This document shows positions 37,323-47,860 of a stretch of 64,000 nucleotides of DNA, in pieces (the stretch's first letter is position 1; every line of letters starts with the position of its first letter). This stretch comes from an uncultured Pelagibacteraceae bacterium. Lineage in GTDB: Bacteria; Pseudomonadota; Alphaproteobacteria; Pelagibacterales; AG-422-B15. The notes beneath the pieces are model-generated. The model saw only the letters and a list, made by a program, of their open reading frames with translations. It searched no databases and was not told the origin of the DNA. The stretch lies in NCBI GenBank assembly GCA_902613805.1, contig CACMIV010000001.1:302001-366000 (forward strand), given 5' to 3'. The translations under genes and the position numbers were made by a program.

Positions 37323-39097
37323 TAATAAACTCTGGCCTTTGGAGCAATATATTTAACTTCGTTTGATAATGTGTATTCGTGAACTGATCTATAATCCAAT
37401 TCACAACTCTTATCGTTCAGCCATGACATTGTATGCTTCATCCAATTTTTATCATCTCTTTCCTTATAGTCTTCTCGAGCGTGAGCCCCTCTACTTTCTT
37501 TTCTATTTAGCGCGGAGTTCATTGTAACTACAGCTTGTGCAATTAGGTTTTTATATTCAAGTGTTTCTAACAAATCAGTATTCCATATAAGTGATTTGTC
37601 TTTAATTTTAATATTTTCTGAGTTTAACCAAGTTTCTTCGATAAGTTTTTTTCCTTCAGACATAATCTCATCATCTCTAAAAACAGCGCAGTGTTTCTGC
37701 ATAACTCTCTGCATTTGAGACCTTAATTCTGAAGTTGAAATATCCCCATCAGAAGACCGTGTACTATCAAACCTTGCAATGACTTCATCGATTACATGGC
37801 TTGGAATTTCCTTATTGGGTTCATCTTTATTTACCGTGTCATTTATTCTATCTGCAGCTGCTTTGCCAAAAACTACTAAATCAATTAGAGAATTTGATCC
37901 GAGTCTATTTGCACCATGAACACTCACGCAAGCAGCTTCACCAACTGCCATCAAACCCTGTACGACTGTTTCATTTCCTTTTTCGAGGTTCATTACTTCT
38001 CCATGAAAATTTGTTGGAATTCCACCCATATTATAATGAACTGTAGGTATAATTGGAATTGGCTCTTTAGTTACATCAACTCCTGCGAAAACTTTCGCGG
38101 ACTCTGAAATACCAGGCAATCTTTCTTCCAATATATCTGAGTCTATGTGATCAAGATGTAGATAAGCATGATCCTTATCTTTGCCAACGCCTCTACCCTC
38201 TAAAATTTCTTTTGTTATAGAACGAGACACAACATCTCTTGAAGCTAAGTCCTTCGCTGATGGTGCGTATCTCTCCATGAAACGTTCGCCTTCACTGTTT
38301 ACTAAATAACCGCCTTCTCCTCTTGCGCCCTCTGTTATAAGACAACCAACGCCATAAATACCTGTTGGATGAAATTGAACAAATTCCATATCTTGTAGAG
38401 GTAGGCCAGCTCTTAAAACCATAGCGTTACCATCACCTGTGCAGGTGTGAGCTGAAGTTGCAGAAAAATAAACACGGCCATATCCACCAGATGCTAGTAT
38501 TGTTTGTTTAGAATTAAATACATGTAATTTACCGTCCTCTAAACACCATGCAACAACACCCCTGCATTCACCCTCAACCATTAATAAGTCCAAAACAAAA
38601 TATTCAATATAATAGTCAACGTCGTGTTTTAATGATTGCCCGTATAAAGTATGAATTATTGCATGACCAGTTCGATCAGCGGCTGCACATGTTCTTTGTG
38701 CAGTACCTTCACCATAATTTTTAGTCATCCCTCCAAAGGCTCTTTGATAAATTTTTCCATCCCCTGTTCGACTGAATGGAACTCCATAGTTCTCTAATTC
38801 TAAAACAGCTTTTGGTGCATTTTTGCACAAGTACTCAATTGCATCCTGATCCCCAAGCCAATCAGAGCCTTTAACGGTATCATACATGTGCCATCTCCAA
38901 TCATCATCACCCATATTTCCAAGTGCAGCAGAGATGCCTCCCTGTGCTGCAACCGTATGACTTCTGGTTGGGAATACTTTTGAAATACAAGCAGTCTTAT
39001 AACCATTCTCAACAGCGCCCACTGTCGCTCTCAAACCAGATCCACCGGCACCAACAACAACTACATCGTAATCGTGATATTCAATTTCGTAATTCAT
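37322..39097 (-). CDS. sdhA: Succinate dehydrogenase flavoprotein subunit
   Basis: This 591-residue FAD subunit oxidises succinate in the TCA cycle (complex II). The FAD loop GAGGSG is at 16-21, the covalent FAD His47 in [10 protein letters not shown], the catalytic region [21 protein letters not shown], and [11 protein letters not shown] near residue 395. Full length and highly conserved. It starts 4 nt after sdhD. Confidence 0.99.
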   Translation of the reverse strand: MNYEIEYHDYDVVVVGAGGSGLRATVGAVENGYKTACISKVFPTRSHTVAAQGGISAALGNMGDDDWRWHMYDTVKGSDWLGDQDAIEYLCKNAPKAVLELENYGVPFSRTGDGKIYQRAFGGMTKNYGEGTAQRTCAAADRTGHAIIHTLYGQSLKHDVDYYIEYFVLDLLMVEGECRGVVAWCLEDGKLHVFNSKQTILASGGYGRVYFSATSAHTCTGDGNAMVLRAGLPLQDMEFVQFHPTGIYGVGCLITEGARGEGGYLVNSEGERFMERYAPSAKDLASRDVVSRSITKEILEGRGVGKDKDHAYLHLDHIDSDILEERLPGISESAKVFAGVDVTKEPIPIIPTVHYNMGGIPTNFHGEVMNLEKGNETVVQGLMAVGEAACVSVHGANRLGSNSLIDLVVFGKAAADRINDTVNKDEPNKEIPSHVIDEVIARFDSTRSSDGDISTSELRSQMQRVMQKHCAVFRDDEIMSEGKKLIEETWLNSENIKIKDKSLIWNTDLLETLEYKNLIAQAVVTMNSALNRKESRGAHAREDYKERDDKNWMKHTMSWLNDKSCELDYRSVHEYTLSNEVKYIAPKARVY

Positions 39098-39101
39098 TAA
39101 G

Positions 39102-39446
39102 TTAACCTATAAATATTAGTAGTAGAGACAAACAAACAAAAATTAGTATTAGTAAAAAAAATATTGAAATTATTACATTTAATATTTTTTTAACCAAGTC
39201 AGAGTGAACGTAATCATCAAGGATTTCGTGCACACCAGTATTCATATGAATTAATCCTAAGACCGTGAAAATCAATATAAACCCTACACCCCGTAAGTTG
39301 CTAAATTCACTCAAGATTAATTGATATGGCAGAGTGGAAAGGTGTATTATTTTTATAAATAAAAAAGCAACGAGTGGCAGCAGTAAAATCGTACTCCATC
39401 GATGAAGTTTCCAAGTATTTTTGGCAGACATAGAGTTAATATCCAA
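39102..39446 (-). CDS. sdhD: Succinate dehydrogenase membrane anchor SdhD
   Basis: This 114-residue protein has three hydrophobic segments (about 18-36, 50-68, 84-113) and the [17 protein letters not shown] region, which corresponds to the heme b and quinone-site helix of SdhD. It overlaps sdhC by 11 nt and precedes sdhA. Identity relies on size, topology and location, since the family diverges strongly. Confidence 0.9.
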   Translation of the reverse strand: MDINSMSAKNTWKLHRWSTILLLPLVAFLFIKIIHLSTLPYQLILSEFSNLRGVGFILIFTVLGLIHMNTGVHEILDDYVHSDLVKKILNVIISIFFLLILIFVCLSLLLIFIG

Positions 39447-39813
39447 TCATAATTAGAACCCAAAATAGAACAGTGAGCAAAACAGTAAACAAAATTGTAA
39501 TCCAACCTGTCAATTTGGCAGTATTTAATTCGAGCCCAATACCAACGTCCCAGAATAAGTGCCTTAAGCAGTTTAAAAAATAAAACAAATATGAAAACGT
39601 AAGACCTATTAATATTGTTCTAATAAATATATTTCCTGATAAAGAAATTATAAATTGAAAGGCTTCTTCGCCAGCGCTAATTGAATATAAAAATATTATT
39701 AATATGATTACACCTAATGATGAAACAATACCCGTTATTCTATGAAGAATTGATAGTATCGATGTAATTTGCCATCTATAAACTTGCAAATGTGGTGATA
39801 AGGGACTGCTCAT
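39436..39813 (-). CDS. sdhC: Succinate dehydrogenase cytochrome b556 subunit SdhC
   Basis: This 125-residue anchor has the family signature near the N-terminus (SPHLQVYRWQITSILSILHRITG) with the HR pair at the quinone site, then three membrane segments and LRHLFWDVG. It is the first gene of sdhCDAB. A 48-nt gap with TATATA/TATAAA-like sequences lies upstream, so an internal promoter is possible but not convincing. Confidence 0.94.
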   Translation of the reverse strand: MSSPLSPHLQVYRWQITSILSILHRITGIVSSLGVIILIIFLYSISAGEEAFQFIISLSGNIFIRTILIGLTFSYLFYFLNCLRHLFWDVGIGLELNTAKLTGWITILFTVLLTVLFWVLIMIGY

Positions 39814-39861
39814 TAGTAATATTTATATATACCAAATTGCCGGAGATTAAACGACAGTAAA

Positions 39862-41820
39862 TTACTTTTTTCTTGGAATTAAAGCCCAGTAATCAAGACT
39901 TAACAAGACAGATGGATCAAAACGCTTTTCACCATCCTGATGTTGAAACTGATAAGCCTGTGCATCACCAATTCCATTTGTTCTGATTCGAATTGCACCT
40001 AAAGAATCTGATACTTCAACTTTATCTAAAATTATACTCCAGGCAAAAACAGTTGTTCCCGCAAAACACGGTGATGCGTGGGTTCCACCGTTAATCGCAA
40101 TAATTTTGAAAGCATTTGAAAGTCCATTAAACGATAAAGCTCTTGTTAAACTTATAACGTGACCGCCATAAACAATTCTTTTCCCAAACCTCCCACCTTT
40201 TTCAACAAAATGGTTAAAGTGAACTTTGGCGTTGTTCTGGTATAATTTTGTTGCCATCATATGTTCAGCTTCTTCAACTGTCATACCATCAATATGATTT
40301 ATTTTTTCGTTAATGGAATAATCTTCATAACAAAGATCAGAGCCTGAAGCTTTATAATCATATCCTTTACAATCAAAATCATATTTTTTTGCGATTGCTA
40401 CAACTTCCTCACTTGTAAGCTCTTTTTTTAATGCCGGTATAGACGGTTCAGCTTTATTTAGATTTCTATTTTTTTTTCTAACCATAACCCATCTTTTATA
40501 ATCAATAATTGGTTCACCATGCTGATTAGTGCCTACGGAGTGAACATAAACTACTCCATTTTCTCCGCTTGAATTCTCTTTGATGCCAATCACTTCTGAA
40601 GTTGAGCTAATTGTATCACCTGGATAAGCTGGTTTTAAAAACTTACACTCTGCGTAACCTAAATTGGCAATAGCATTTAAAGAGATATCTGGGACAGTTT
40701 TACCAAAAGCTATGTTAAATAAAAGAAAATCATCAATTGGTGATTTTTCTAATGAGAGTTTTTTTGCAAACTCATCTGAGCAGTGTAGGGCGTACCTTGA
40801 ACCATATAAAGCCGTATAAAGTGCGCAATCTCCATATGTTATTGTTCGTGGAGTTGCGTGTATTATTTTTTGTCCTAGCTTAAAATTTTCAAAAAAGTTA
40901 CCAATTTTATATTTACTTGAAGGAGTTTGTATAACTTCTGATTGATCTAGTTCTGTAACTTTTGAAACAAGCAACTCTGCTTCTATAATTCGTTTTGCAT
41001 GATTTACGTGTAATTCCTCTATCTGACTGCCTTCAAATGTAATTACTCCAACATTTGGATCCTTTTTTCTTGCATCCTCAAAAGCCGCAACAATTCGTTT
41101 TGCTTTGTCTAGTTGTTCAGCCGTAGGGGTAAAAATTTTATTACATATTTGTATTTGTCCCGGGTGTATTAAGGTTTTACCATCAAATCCGAGACCATGA
41201 CTATAGATGCACTCTTCTTCAAATCCATTTGCATCTCTGATGTCATTAAAAACTCCATCAAGTAATGATAATTTGTAGGCTTTTGTTGCCATCATACATT
41301 TCTCAAAACTTGTGACTAATGCAGTTCTTTTTAGTTCTTCCTCTATACCCAACTCTGCTGACAAGTCATTAGTCCCCATCACAAAACATTTTAAGTATTT
41401 TGATGACTTTGCAATTTCATAGGCGTTTACAATGGATAAAGCTGTTTCCATCATAACCCAAATTTTAGTTTCTTTATTTTTAAGGTATTTTTCAAAAGCT
41501 TTAACATCTTTAGCTTCATCTACTTTAGGAATTAATATTGCATCGGGATTACATTTGTCTAAGACCTTAATATCTATTTTACCATCATCAGTATCCAAAG
41601 CATTTACTCTTATCACCTGTTCCTTATTTTTGTTTACACCAGAATTTATAATTTCGATAATTGCTGTACGTGCATCATTTCTGGCATTTGCAGCTACCGA
41701 ATCTTCTAAGTCGTAAATAATTGCATCTACATCTAACGTACTACTTTTTTTTAATGCTTTTGGATTAGATCCAGGAACATAAAGTACGCTTCTTCTTGGC
41801 TTTCTTACATCTTGTCTCAT
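39862..41820 (-). CDS. Fused CitE/malyl-CoA lyase-like and mesaconyl-CoA hydratase-like protein
   Basis: This 652-residue protein combines two enzymes. Residues 1-285 are a HpcH/HpaI (CitE-like) TIM barrel with YDLEDSV at 36-42, Arg71, MMETALS (Glu126) and GTNDLS (Asp152). Residues 300-652 are a double-hotdog MaoC-type hydratase very like mesaconyl-CoA hydratase (HATPRTITYGD at 321-331, ALYGSRYA, GKTVPDISLNAIANLGYAE). Together they could turn mesaconyl-CoA into glyoxylate plus propionyl-CoA, or the reverse, as in the ethylmalonyl-CoA pathway. It overlaps asd by 4 nt and lies upstream of sdhCDAB. The exact acyl-CoA specificity is inferred from the hydratase half. Confidence 0.85.
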   Translation of the reverse strand: MRQDVRKPRRSVLYVPGSNPKALKKSSTLDVDAIIYDLEDSVAANARNDARTAIIEIINSGVNKNKEQVIRVNALDTDDGKIDIKVLDKCNPDAILIPKVDEAKDVKAFEKYLKNKETKIWVMMETALSIVNAYEIAKSSKYLKCFVMGTNDLSAELGIEEELKRTALVTSFEKCMMATKAYKLSLLDGVFNDIRDANGFEEECIYSHGLGFDGKTLIHPGQIQICNKIFTPTAEQLDKAKRIVAAFEDARKKDPNVGVITFEGSQIEELHVNHAKRIIEAELLVSKVTELDQSEVIQTPSSKYKIGNFFENFKLGQKIIHATPRTITYGDCALYTALYGSRYALHCSDEFAKKLSLEKSPIDDFLLFNIAFGKTVPDISLNAIANLGYAECKFLKPAYPGDTISSTSEVIGIKENSSGENGVVYVHSVGTNQHGEPIIDYKRWVMVRKKNRNLNKAEPSIPALKKELTSEEVVAIAKKYDFDCKGYDYKASGSDLCYEDYSINEKINHIDGMTVEEAEHMMATKLYQNNAKVHFNHFVEKGGRFGKRIVYGGHVISLTRALSFNGLSNAFKIIAINGGTHASPCFAGTTVFAWSIILDKVEVSDSLGAIRIRTNGIGDAQAYQFQHQDGEKRFDPSVLLSLDYWALIPRKK

Positions 41821-42833
41821 TTAGATAAATGTTCCTCAATTAGCATTTCAGCAATTTGGATTGTATTTAAAGCAGCGCCTTTTCTTAAATTATCAGAAAC
41901 TACCCAAATAGATAATCCATTTTTTGTAGACGTATCCTCTCGAATTCGCGATACATATGTGTCATCATTTCCAGCACACTCTTTTGGAGTTACATAACCT
42001 CCATCAGCTCTTTCATCAAGAAGTGTGCACCCAGGAGCATTTTTAATAGCTTCACGGGCTTCATCTACTGAAATTTTGTTTTCAAACTCAATATTTACAG
42101 CTTCAGAGTGACCAATAAATACAGGAACGCGAACACATGTAGCGCTAAAGCTGATCTCATTACTTAAAATTTTATGAGTTTCTTGTCTCATTTTTAATTC
42201 TTCTTTTGTGTATCCATCATCCATGAATTTATCAATGTGAGGTATGACATTAAAGGCAATTGGTTTGGTAAACTTAACATTATCTTTAATATCATCAGAG
42301 AACATATTTTTTGTTTGCTCAAACAACTCGTCCATACCAGCCTTACCTGCACCCGAAACAGATTGATAAGTTGATACAATAACTTTTTTTATTTTTGAAA
42401 TTTCGTGCAATGGTTTTAAGGCAACCACCAATTGAATTGTTGAGCAGTTTGGATTGGCAATTATATTTCTTTTTTTATAATTATTTAGATCACTTGGGTT
42501 AACCTCAGGTACGACCAGAGGAATATCTGCTTCCATTCTAAAATGACTAGAGTTATCTATAACAATACAGTTTTTTTCTGCAAACTTTGGTGCCCATTCC
42601 TTTGAGGTACTAGCTCCAGCAGAGAAGAGTGCCAATTCTACTTTTGAAGGATCAAACTTTTCAATAGATTCTACAATTAGTTTATCCTCCCCAAATTCAA
42701 TTTCCATCCCTTCACTTCTACTAGAAGCTACAGGAAATATTTTCGACGCATCATATTTTTTTTCAGAGAGAATATTTAACATTTCTCTTCCGACATTTCC
42801 TGTGGCACCTACTATAGCGATATTAAAATTCAT
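41817..42833 (-). CDS. asd: Aspartate-semialdehyde dehydrogenase
   Basis: This 338-residue NADP enzyme reduces aspartyl phosphate, leading to lysine/diaminopimelate, threonine and methionine. The cofactor loop GATGNVGREM is at 9-18 and catalytic Cys130 in NPNCSTIQ. It sits 3 nt after leuB, the usual alphaproteobacterial leuB-asd order. dapF, in the same wider pathway, is at 49987. Confidence 0.97.
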   Translation of the reverse strand: MNFNIAIVGATGNVGREMLNILSEKKYDASKIFPVASSRSEGMEIEFGEDKLIVESIEKFDPSKVELALFSAGASTSKEWAPKFAEKNCIVIDNSSHFRMEADIPLVVPEVNPSDLNNYKKRNIIANPNCSTIQLVVALKPLHEISKIKKVIVSTYQSVSGAGKAGMDELFEQTKNMFSDDIKDNVKFTKPIAFNVIPHIDKFMDDGYTKEELKMRQETHKILSNEISFSATCVRVPVFIGHSEAVNIEFENKISVDEAREAIKNAPGCTLLDERADGGYVTPKECAGNDDTYVSRIREDTSTKNGLSIWVVSDNLRKGAALNTIQIAEMLIEEHLSK

Positions 42834-42836
42834 AAT

Positions 42837-43946
42837 TTAAAAGTCTTCTTTTATTTGATTTAATATTTGACCACCCATTTCAACTGTTGATAGGTTTTTG
42901 TTATCATCGCCAATTAAATCGGCAGTTTTAAAGCCACTTGCAAGTACATTATTTACAGCCTTATTTATAAGATCTGACTCCTTGTACATATTGAATGAGT
43001 ACTTTAAACACATCGCGAAACTAAGAATAGATGCAATTGGGTTTGCTATTCCTTTACCAGCTATGTCTGGCGCAGACCCATGAACTGGCTCATATAAAGA
43101 CTTTCTAAAATTATTACTATCGACTGCACCCAAAGAAGCAGAGGGCAACATTCCAAGCGAACCTGTGAGCATGGCCGCCTCATCTGAAAGAATGTCTCCA
43201 AATAAATTATCAGTAACAATAACATCAAATTGTTTAGGGTTTCTAACTAATTGCATCGCACAATTATCTGCATACATATGAGATAACTCAACATTTGAAT
43301 ATTCATTTTCATGCACATGAGAGACTTCTTCTCTCCACAATATTCCAGACTCCATTACATTTGATTTTTCACAAGAAGTAACCCTGTTACCTCTTTTGCT
43401 TGCAAGTTCAAATGCTATACGTGCAACTCTTCTTACTTCTTCAGTGCTATAAGATTGAGTGTTAATTCCAACACGATTTCCGTTACCTTTATCTTCAATA
43501 CCTCTTGGTTCACCAAAATAAATACCACCAGTAAGCTCTCTAACAATTAATATATCGAGACCTGATACTAAGTCTGGTTTAAGAGAAGAGGCGTCAACCA
43601 TTGACTCAAAACATAGAGCAGGCCTTAAGTTTGCAAACAAGTCTAATTCTTTTCTAATTCTCAAAAGGCCTTGTTCAGGTTTAAGAGAAAAATCTAAATT
43701 ATCCCATTTTTCTCCACCCACAGCACCAAGTAAAACTGCGTGAGAGTTTTTAGCTTTTTCAAGAGTCTCATCAGATAGAGGGGTGCCATAGCGATCATAG
43801 GCAGATCCACCAATATCGTCCTCTTCTATCTCAAATTTAACTTTACTAAGTTCACCAATACTCTTAGCAACCTTTATGACCTCCTTCATTACTTCAGGCC
43901 CTATACCGTCGCCAGGTAAGACTAATAATTTATAAGAATTGCTCAT
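42837..43946 (-). CDS. leuB: 3-isopropylmalate dehydrogenase
   Basis: This 369-residue enzyme performs the oxidative decarboxylation in leucine synthesis. It has [11 protein letters not shown] at the start, the substrate block [17 protein letters not shown] and the metal site [27 protein letters not shown]. The [15 protein letters not shown] block separates LeuB from isocitrate or tartrate dehydrogenase. It overlaps leuD by 4 nt. Confidence 0.98.
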   Translation of the reverse strand: MSNSYKLLVLPGDGIGPEVMKEVIKVAKSIGELSKVKFEIEEDDIGGSAYDRYGTPLSDETLEKAKNSHAVLLGAVGGEKWDNLDFSLKPEQGLLRIRKELDLFANLRPALCFESMVDASSLKPDLVSGLDILIVRELTGGIYFGEPRGIEDKGNGNRVGINTQSYSTEEVRRVARIAFELASKRGNRVTSCEKSNVMESGILWREEVSHVHENEYSNVELSHMYADNCAMQLVRNPKQFDVIVTDNLFGDILSDEAAMLTGSLGMLPSASLGAVDSNNFRKSLYEPVHGSAPDIAGKGIANPIASILSFAMCLKYSFNMYKESDLINKAVNNVLASGFKTADLIGDDNKNLSTVEMGGQILNQIKEDF

Positions 43947-44569
43947 TTTATTTGCTGGCTATACAACCAGGGTGTTCTTGACTTTTGCTTATTTTCAAAA
44001 TCAGAAATATGATTAACTTTAGCTAGTGTCAATCCAATATCGTCTAAACCCTCTAATAGGCTAGTTTTTTTGGCTTTATCAAGTTCAAAACTTACCTCAT
44101 GATTTATATTTTTATCAAAATAAGAAATCTTCTGATTTTCTAAATCAATTGTAAAACTAAGACTGTTTTCCGCTGCTTTTTGTAATTTAGTTACTTCAGA
44201 CTCATCTAATTTGATTGGAAGAATACCATTCTTGAAACAATTATTATAAAAGATATCCGCAAAGCTCGAAGCGATAATGCATTTAATACCATAATCTAAG
44301 ATTGACCAGGGTGCATGTTCACGAGATGACCCGCAGCCAAAATTTTTTCCAGTAATCAAAATTTGAGAGTCTTTATATTTATCTTGATTAAGCACAAACG
44401 AATCTATAGGTGCATCTTTTTCATCATATCTTAATTCATAAAATAAATTTTTACCTAAACCTGTTCGCTTAATTGTTTTGAGAAATTGTTTTGGAATAAT
44501 CATATCAGTATCAACATTCACCATTGGTAAAGGAATTGCATTACTTTCTATTTTTTTAAATTTTTCCAT
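43943..44569 (-). CDS. leuD: 3-isopropylmalate dehydratase small subunit
   Basis: This 208-residue swivel-domain subunit has [16 protein letters not shown] near the start and [11 protein letters not shown] in the centre. With LeuC it isomerises 2- to 3-isopropylmalate. It overlaps leuC by 1 nt and leuB by 4 nt, so leuC-leuD-leuB are translationally coupled. Confidence 0.98.
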   Translation of the reverse strand: MEKFKKIESNAIPLPMVNVDTDMIIPKQFLKTIKRTGLGKNLFYELRYDEKDAPIDSFVLNQDKYKDSQILITGKNFGCGSSREHAPWSILDYGIKCIIASSFADIFYNNCFKNGILPIKLDESEVTKLQKAAENSLSFTIDLENQKISYFDKNINHEVSFELDKAKKTSLLEGLDDIGLTLAKVNHISDFENKQKSRTPWLYSQQIK

Positions 44570-45972
44570 TATATCTCTCTACTGTCTGATAGTTTTCCAT
44601 TGATGGCCGCAGCAGCAGCCATAGCTGGACTCATTAAATGAGTGCGACCCCCTCTTCCTTGCCTACCTTCAAAGTTCCTATTTGAAGTGGAAGCACATCT
44701 TTCTTGAGGTTTAAGTTTATCGGCATTCATTGCAAGACACATTGAACATCCGGGCTCTCTCCATTCAAAGCCTGACTCAATAAATATTTTGTCCAAACCC
44801 TCCTCTTCTGCCTGCTGTTTAACTAAACCAGACCCAGGAACGATTATTGCATTTACATGGTCCGCAACTTTTCTATCTTTTGCAATTTTTGATGCAGCTC
44901 TCAGGTCTTCAATCCGTCCATTAGTACATGAACCAATGAATACCTTATCTACTTTAACCTCTTTAAGTGGTGTATTCGGAACAAGACCCATGTATTCCAA
45001 AGCTCTAATCATTGATTTTTTCTTTGTCTCATCGCTTTCATTCTCAGGGTTTGGAACTAATCCATCAATCGAAACTACATCTTCAGGACTGGTGCCCCAA
45101 GTGACTTGTGGAATGATGTCGCTTGCATCAATATTTACAGTTTTGTCATAAGCAGCACCTTCATCAGAAGCTAGCGATAACCAATAATCTGATGCTGATT
45201 GATAATCATTTTCTGCTGGAGAAAATGGTCTACCCTTTAAGTATTCAATTGTTTTTTCATCAGGACTGATTAAACCAGCTCTAGCTCCTGCTTCAATTGA
45301 CATGTTACAGACAGTCATTCTTCCCTCCATTGTTAGGGATTTGATCGCATCACCTGTGTATTCAATAACATATCCAGTACCTCCAGCAGTTCCAATTGTT
45401 TGAATAATTTTTAAAACAATATCTTTTGCTGTGACACCCAGTGGCAGTTCACCTTGTATATTAATTTGCATATTCTTAGCTTTAGTTTGTACCAATGTTT
45501 GAGTTGCAAGAACATGTTCTACTTCAGAAGTTCCAATTCCCCATGCAAGAGCGCCGAAGGCACCGTGTGTTGAAGTATGGCTATCACCACAAACGATAGT
45601 CATTCCTGGTTGTGTGAAACCTTGCTCCGGTCCAATAATATGAACTATGCCCTGTCTTTTATCAGACATGGAAAGAAAAGTAATTCCGTGCTCTTTACAA
45701 TTCTCTTCAAGAGTATCTACCTGTAACTTAGACTCTGGATCTGATATTCCCTCATCTCTATTTGTTGTAGGAATATTGTGATCAGCAGTGGCTAATGTAA
45801 AATTAGGTTTTCTAACTGATCTGTTTGCAATTTTTAGTCCTTCAAATGCTTGGGGACTTGTAACTTCATGAACAAGATGTCTGTCAATATAAATGATAGT
45901 TGTTCCATCTTCATTTTCTGAAACTAAATGATCATTCCATATTTTATCGTATAATGTCTTTGGAGTACTCAT
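44569..45972 (-). CDS. leuC: 3-isopropylmalate dehydratase large subunit
   Basis: This 467-residue aconitase-superfamily protein binds a [4Fe-4S] cluster through GSCTNGR and the GCSMC pair (Cys409, Cys412). It starts [15 protein letters not shown] and has [27 protein letters not shown], typical of LeuC. It follows rplS by 39 nt; the gap has no clear promoter or attenuator, so leucine genes may be read through from the ribosomal genes. Confidence 0.98.
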   Translation of the reverse strand: MSTPKTLYDKIWNDHLVSENEDGTTIIYIDRHLVHEVTSPQAFEGLKIANRSVRKPNFTLATADHNIPTTNRDEGISDPESKLQVDTLEENCKEHGITFLSMSDKRQGIVHIIGPEQGFTQPGMTIVCGDSHTSTHGAFGALAWGIGTSEVEHVLATQTLVQTKAKNMQINIQGELPLGVTAKDIVLKIIQTIGTAGGTGYVIEYTGDAIKSLTMEGRMTVCNMSIEAGARAGLISPDEKTIEYLKGRPFSPAENDYQSASDYWLSLASDEGAAYDKTVNIDASDIIPQVTWGTSPEDVVSIDGLVPNPENESDETKKKSMIRALEYMGLVPNTPLKEVKVDKVFIGSCTNGRIEDLRAASKIAKDRKVADHVNAIIVPGSGLVKQQAEEEGLDKIFIESGFEWREPGCSMCLAMNADKLKPQERCASTSNRNFEGRQGRGGRTHLMSPAMAAAAAINGKLSDSREI

Positions 45973-46011
45973 AAATAACTTTGATTAACAAAAAAAATGA
46001 GAAAGAAGAAA

Positions 46012-46596
46012 TTATTCTTTTGTTGTTTCTGATTCTTCTGAACTTTCAGCATTATCTTCAGGAATTTGTTCTTGAGCAGACTCATCAACTTCAGATTCTG
46101 TTTTTTCCTCAGCTTGAGAAGCATCAGCTGCAACTTCAACACTCTCATCTTGAGCAGGCTCATCAGAAGCAACAATTTCTTCTTCTACAACTTCTTCACT
46201 CTCATCAATATATAAACTAGCAAGATCTGGTTGCTTCTTTCGAATTCTCTCAACGATTCTTGCTTTCTTACCGGTTAGATCTCTAAGATAGTAAAGCTTA
46301 GCTCTTCTGACTTGTCCACTTCTTACAATCGAGATGGAGTCAATAGACGGACTAAAGATTGGAAATACTCTTTCTACGCCCTCACCGAAAGAAATTTTTC
46401 TAACTGTAAATGAAGAACTTAGACCTCTATTTTTCTTTCTGATACAAACGCCCTCGAATGCCTGTATTCTCTCACGTGTACCCTCACGTACCTTAACATT
46501 CACTCGTACTGTATCTCCTGGATGGAATTGTGGTATTTTCTTACCTTTGACTAGTGACTTTATCTGGTCTTTTTCGAATTGTTCTATGATGTTCAT
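46012..46596 (-). CDS. rplS: Ribosomal protein L19 with long acidic tail
   Basis: Residues 1 to about 118 are a normal bL19 ([50 protein letters not shown]). They are followed by about 76 residues rich in Glu, Ser, Asp and Ala, giving 194 residues against about 115 in E. coli. The tail has no aromatic residues after its first part and is probably disordered. A GAGG ribosome-binding site precedes the ATG. It follows trmD by 27 nt as in the canonical rpsP-rimM-trmD-rplS operon. Confidence 0.96.
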   Translation of the reverse strand: MNIIEQFEKDQIKSLVKGKKIPQFHPGDTVRVNVKVREGTRERIQAFEGVCIRKKNRGLSSSFTVRKISFGEGVERVFPIFSPSIDSISIVRSGQVRRAKLYYLRDLTGKKARIVERIRKKQPDLASLYIDESEEVVEEEIVASDEPAQDESVEVAADASQAEEKTESEVDESAQEQIPEDNAESSEESETTKE

Positions 46597-46623
46597 GGTA
46601 GCCTCGCACCGTGTTTTAATACT

Positions 46624-47340
46624 TTATTTCTTCCTTGTCTTGCTTTTTTTGTAGTTTTTCCATAAATCTGGCCTAACTTTCTGTGTCAGTTTTTCAGATT
46701 GCTTTAAGCGCCACTCACTAATATTTCTGTGATTTCCAGAGAGCAATATGTCTGGAATTGTCAAATTTTTCCATTTTTTAGGCCTTGTATACTGAGGGTA
46801 TTCAAGAAGGTCTTTTGAGAAGGTCTCTGAACTAGCAGACATCATGTCACCAAGTGTTCCTGGCAACAGTCTCACTATTGATTCCACTAAAACCTGAGAA
46901 GCTATTTCACCACCCGCCAGTATATAGTCTCCAATACTTATTTCCTCAATAGGATAAAAATCGAGTATGCGTTGATCAATGCCTTCATATCTACCACAGA
47001 GAATATTAATTCCTTTCATCTTTGAAAAATTAATAGCTTTACTTTGAGTTAAAGGAGTACCGCGAGGACTTAAATATATCATTGGATAACTATCTTTAGG
47101 TTTTATATTCTTGTAACAAGCATCAATAGACTTCCCGATTACATCTGCTTTTAAAATCATACCAGGGCCGCCACCAGCTGTGGTGTCATCTACTTTTTTG
47201 TAATTACCTTTTGAATATTTTCTCGGATCAATTGTTTTTAATGACCATATTTTTTTCTTTAATGCCTTACCCACAACTCCTGTATTTAAAAGTCCAGGAA
47301 AACTATTTGGAAAAAGTGTGATAATTTTTACTCGATACAT
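46624..47340 (-). CDS. trmD: tRNA (guanine-37-N1) methyltransferase
   Basis: This 238-residue SPOUT-class enzyme methylates G37 of tRNAs to prevent frameshifting. It has the MYRVKIITLFPNSFPG start, GGGPGMILK, CGRYEGIDQR and the knot region SIGDYILAGGEIASQVLVESIVRLLPG. It ends in a Lys/Arg-rich tail and follows rimM by 2 nt. Confidence 0.97.
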   Translation of the reverse strand: MYRVKIITLFPNSFPGLLNTGVVGKALKKKIWSLKTIDPRKYSKGNYKKVDDTTAGGGPGMILKADVIGKSIDACYKNIKPKDSYPMIYLSPRGTPLTQSKAINFSKMKGINILCGRYEGIDQRILDFYPIEEISIGDYILAGGEIASQVLVESIVRLLPGTLGDMMSASSETFSKDLLEYPQYTRPKKWKNLTIPDILLSGNHRNISEWRLKQSEKLTQKVRPDLWKNYKKSKTRKK

Positions 47341-47342
47341 TA

Positions 47343-47849
47343 CTAGCCTATATAGTCATTGATATTTTTTGTAATAATAATTTTTTTTATAAGATCAATT
47401 TTTTTTATTGTGTTTTCACTTATTGGAATAAAGTAGTCTTTAGCATTTTTTTTTCTTATTTCTAGTAAATCCGATGAACCATAATTCTGAACAGATATTA
47501 CTTTTCCAATATTTTTTCCATCATTAGTTTTTACAATTAAATTAATCAATTGATGGTAATAGTATTGGTTTAATTTTTTTATAGCTGGTAAATACGATTG
47601 ATCGATTTCTATTGTAAGCCCTACAATTTTTTCAGCCAACTCCCTTGTTTTAATTTGTTCACAACTAGCAATATAACCAGTTTTTAACTCTTTCAATTTT
47701 TTAAGAGTGATATTTGAATATTTTTTCCCAAGTCTACAGGGGCCATATCTAAATACATCGTCTGGCGTCTCTGTATATGATGTAATCTTGAAATGACCCT
47801 TCAAACCGTGAACTGCTCTTACTTCTCCAATAACTATCAATTGGGACAT
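47343..47849 (-). CDS. rimM: 16S rRNA processing protein RimM
   Basis: This 168-residue 30S assembly factor has an N-terminal RimM barrel (GEVRAVHGLKGHFKITSYTE) and a C-terminal PRC-barrel-like domain starting near NQYYYHQLINLIV. It binds S19 and the 30S head during assembly in E. coli. Position between rpsP and trmD confirms the call. Confidence 0.94.
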   Translation of the reverse strand: MSQLIVIGEVRAVHGLKGHFKITSYTETPDDVFRYGPCRLGKKYSNITLKKLKELKTGYIASCEQIKTRELAEKIVGLTIEIDQSYLPAIKKLNQYYYHQLINLIVKTNDGKNIGKVISVQNYGSSDLLEIRKKNAKDYFIPISENTIKKIDLIKKIIITKNINDYIG

Positions 47850-47860
47850 AATTAATAAGC

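Noticed and set aside
45981..46220. Plus-strand reading frame rich in Gln/Leu/His opposite the rplS tail
   Set aside because: It is the shadow of the low-complexity Glu/Ser codons of rplS; it has no ribosome-binding site and no family resemblance.
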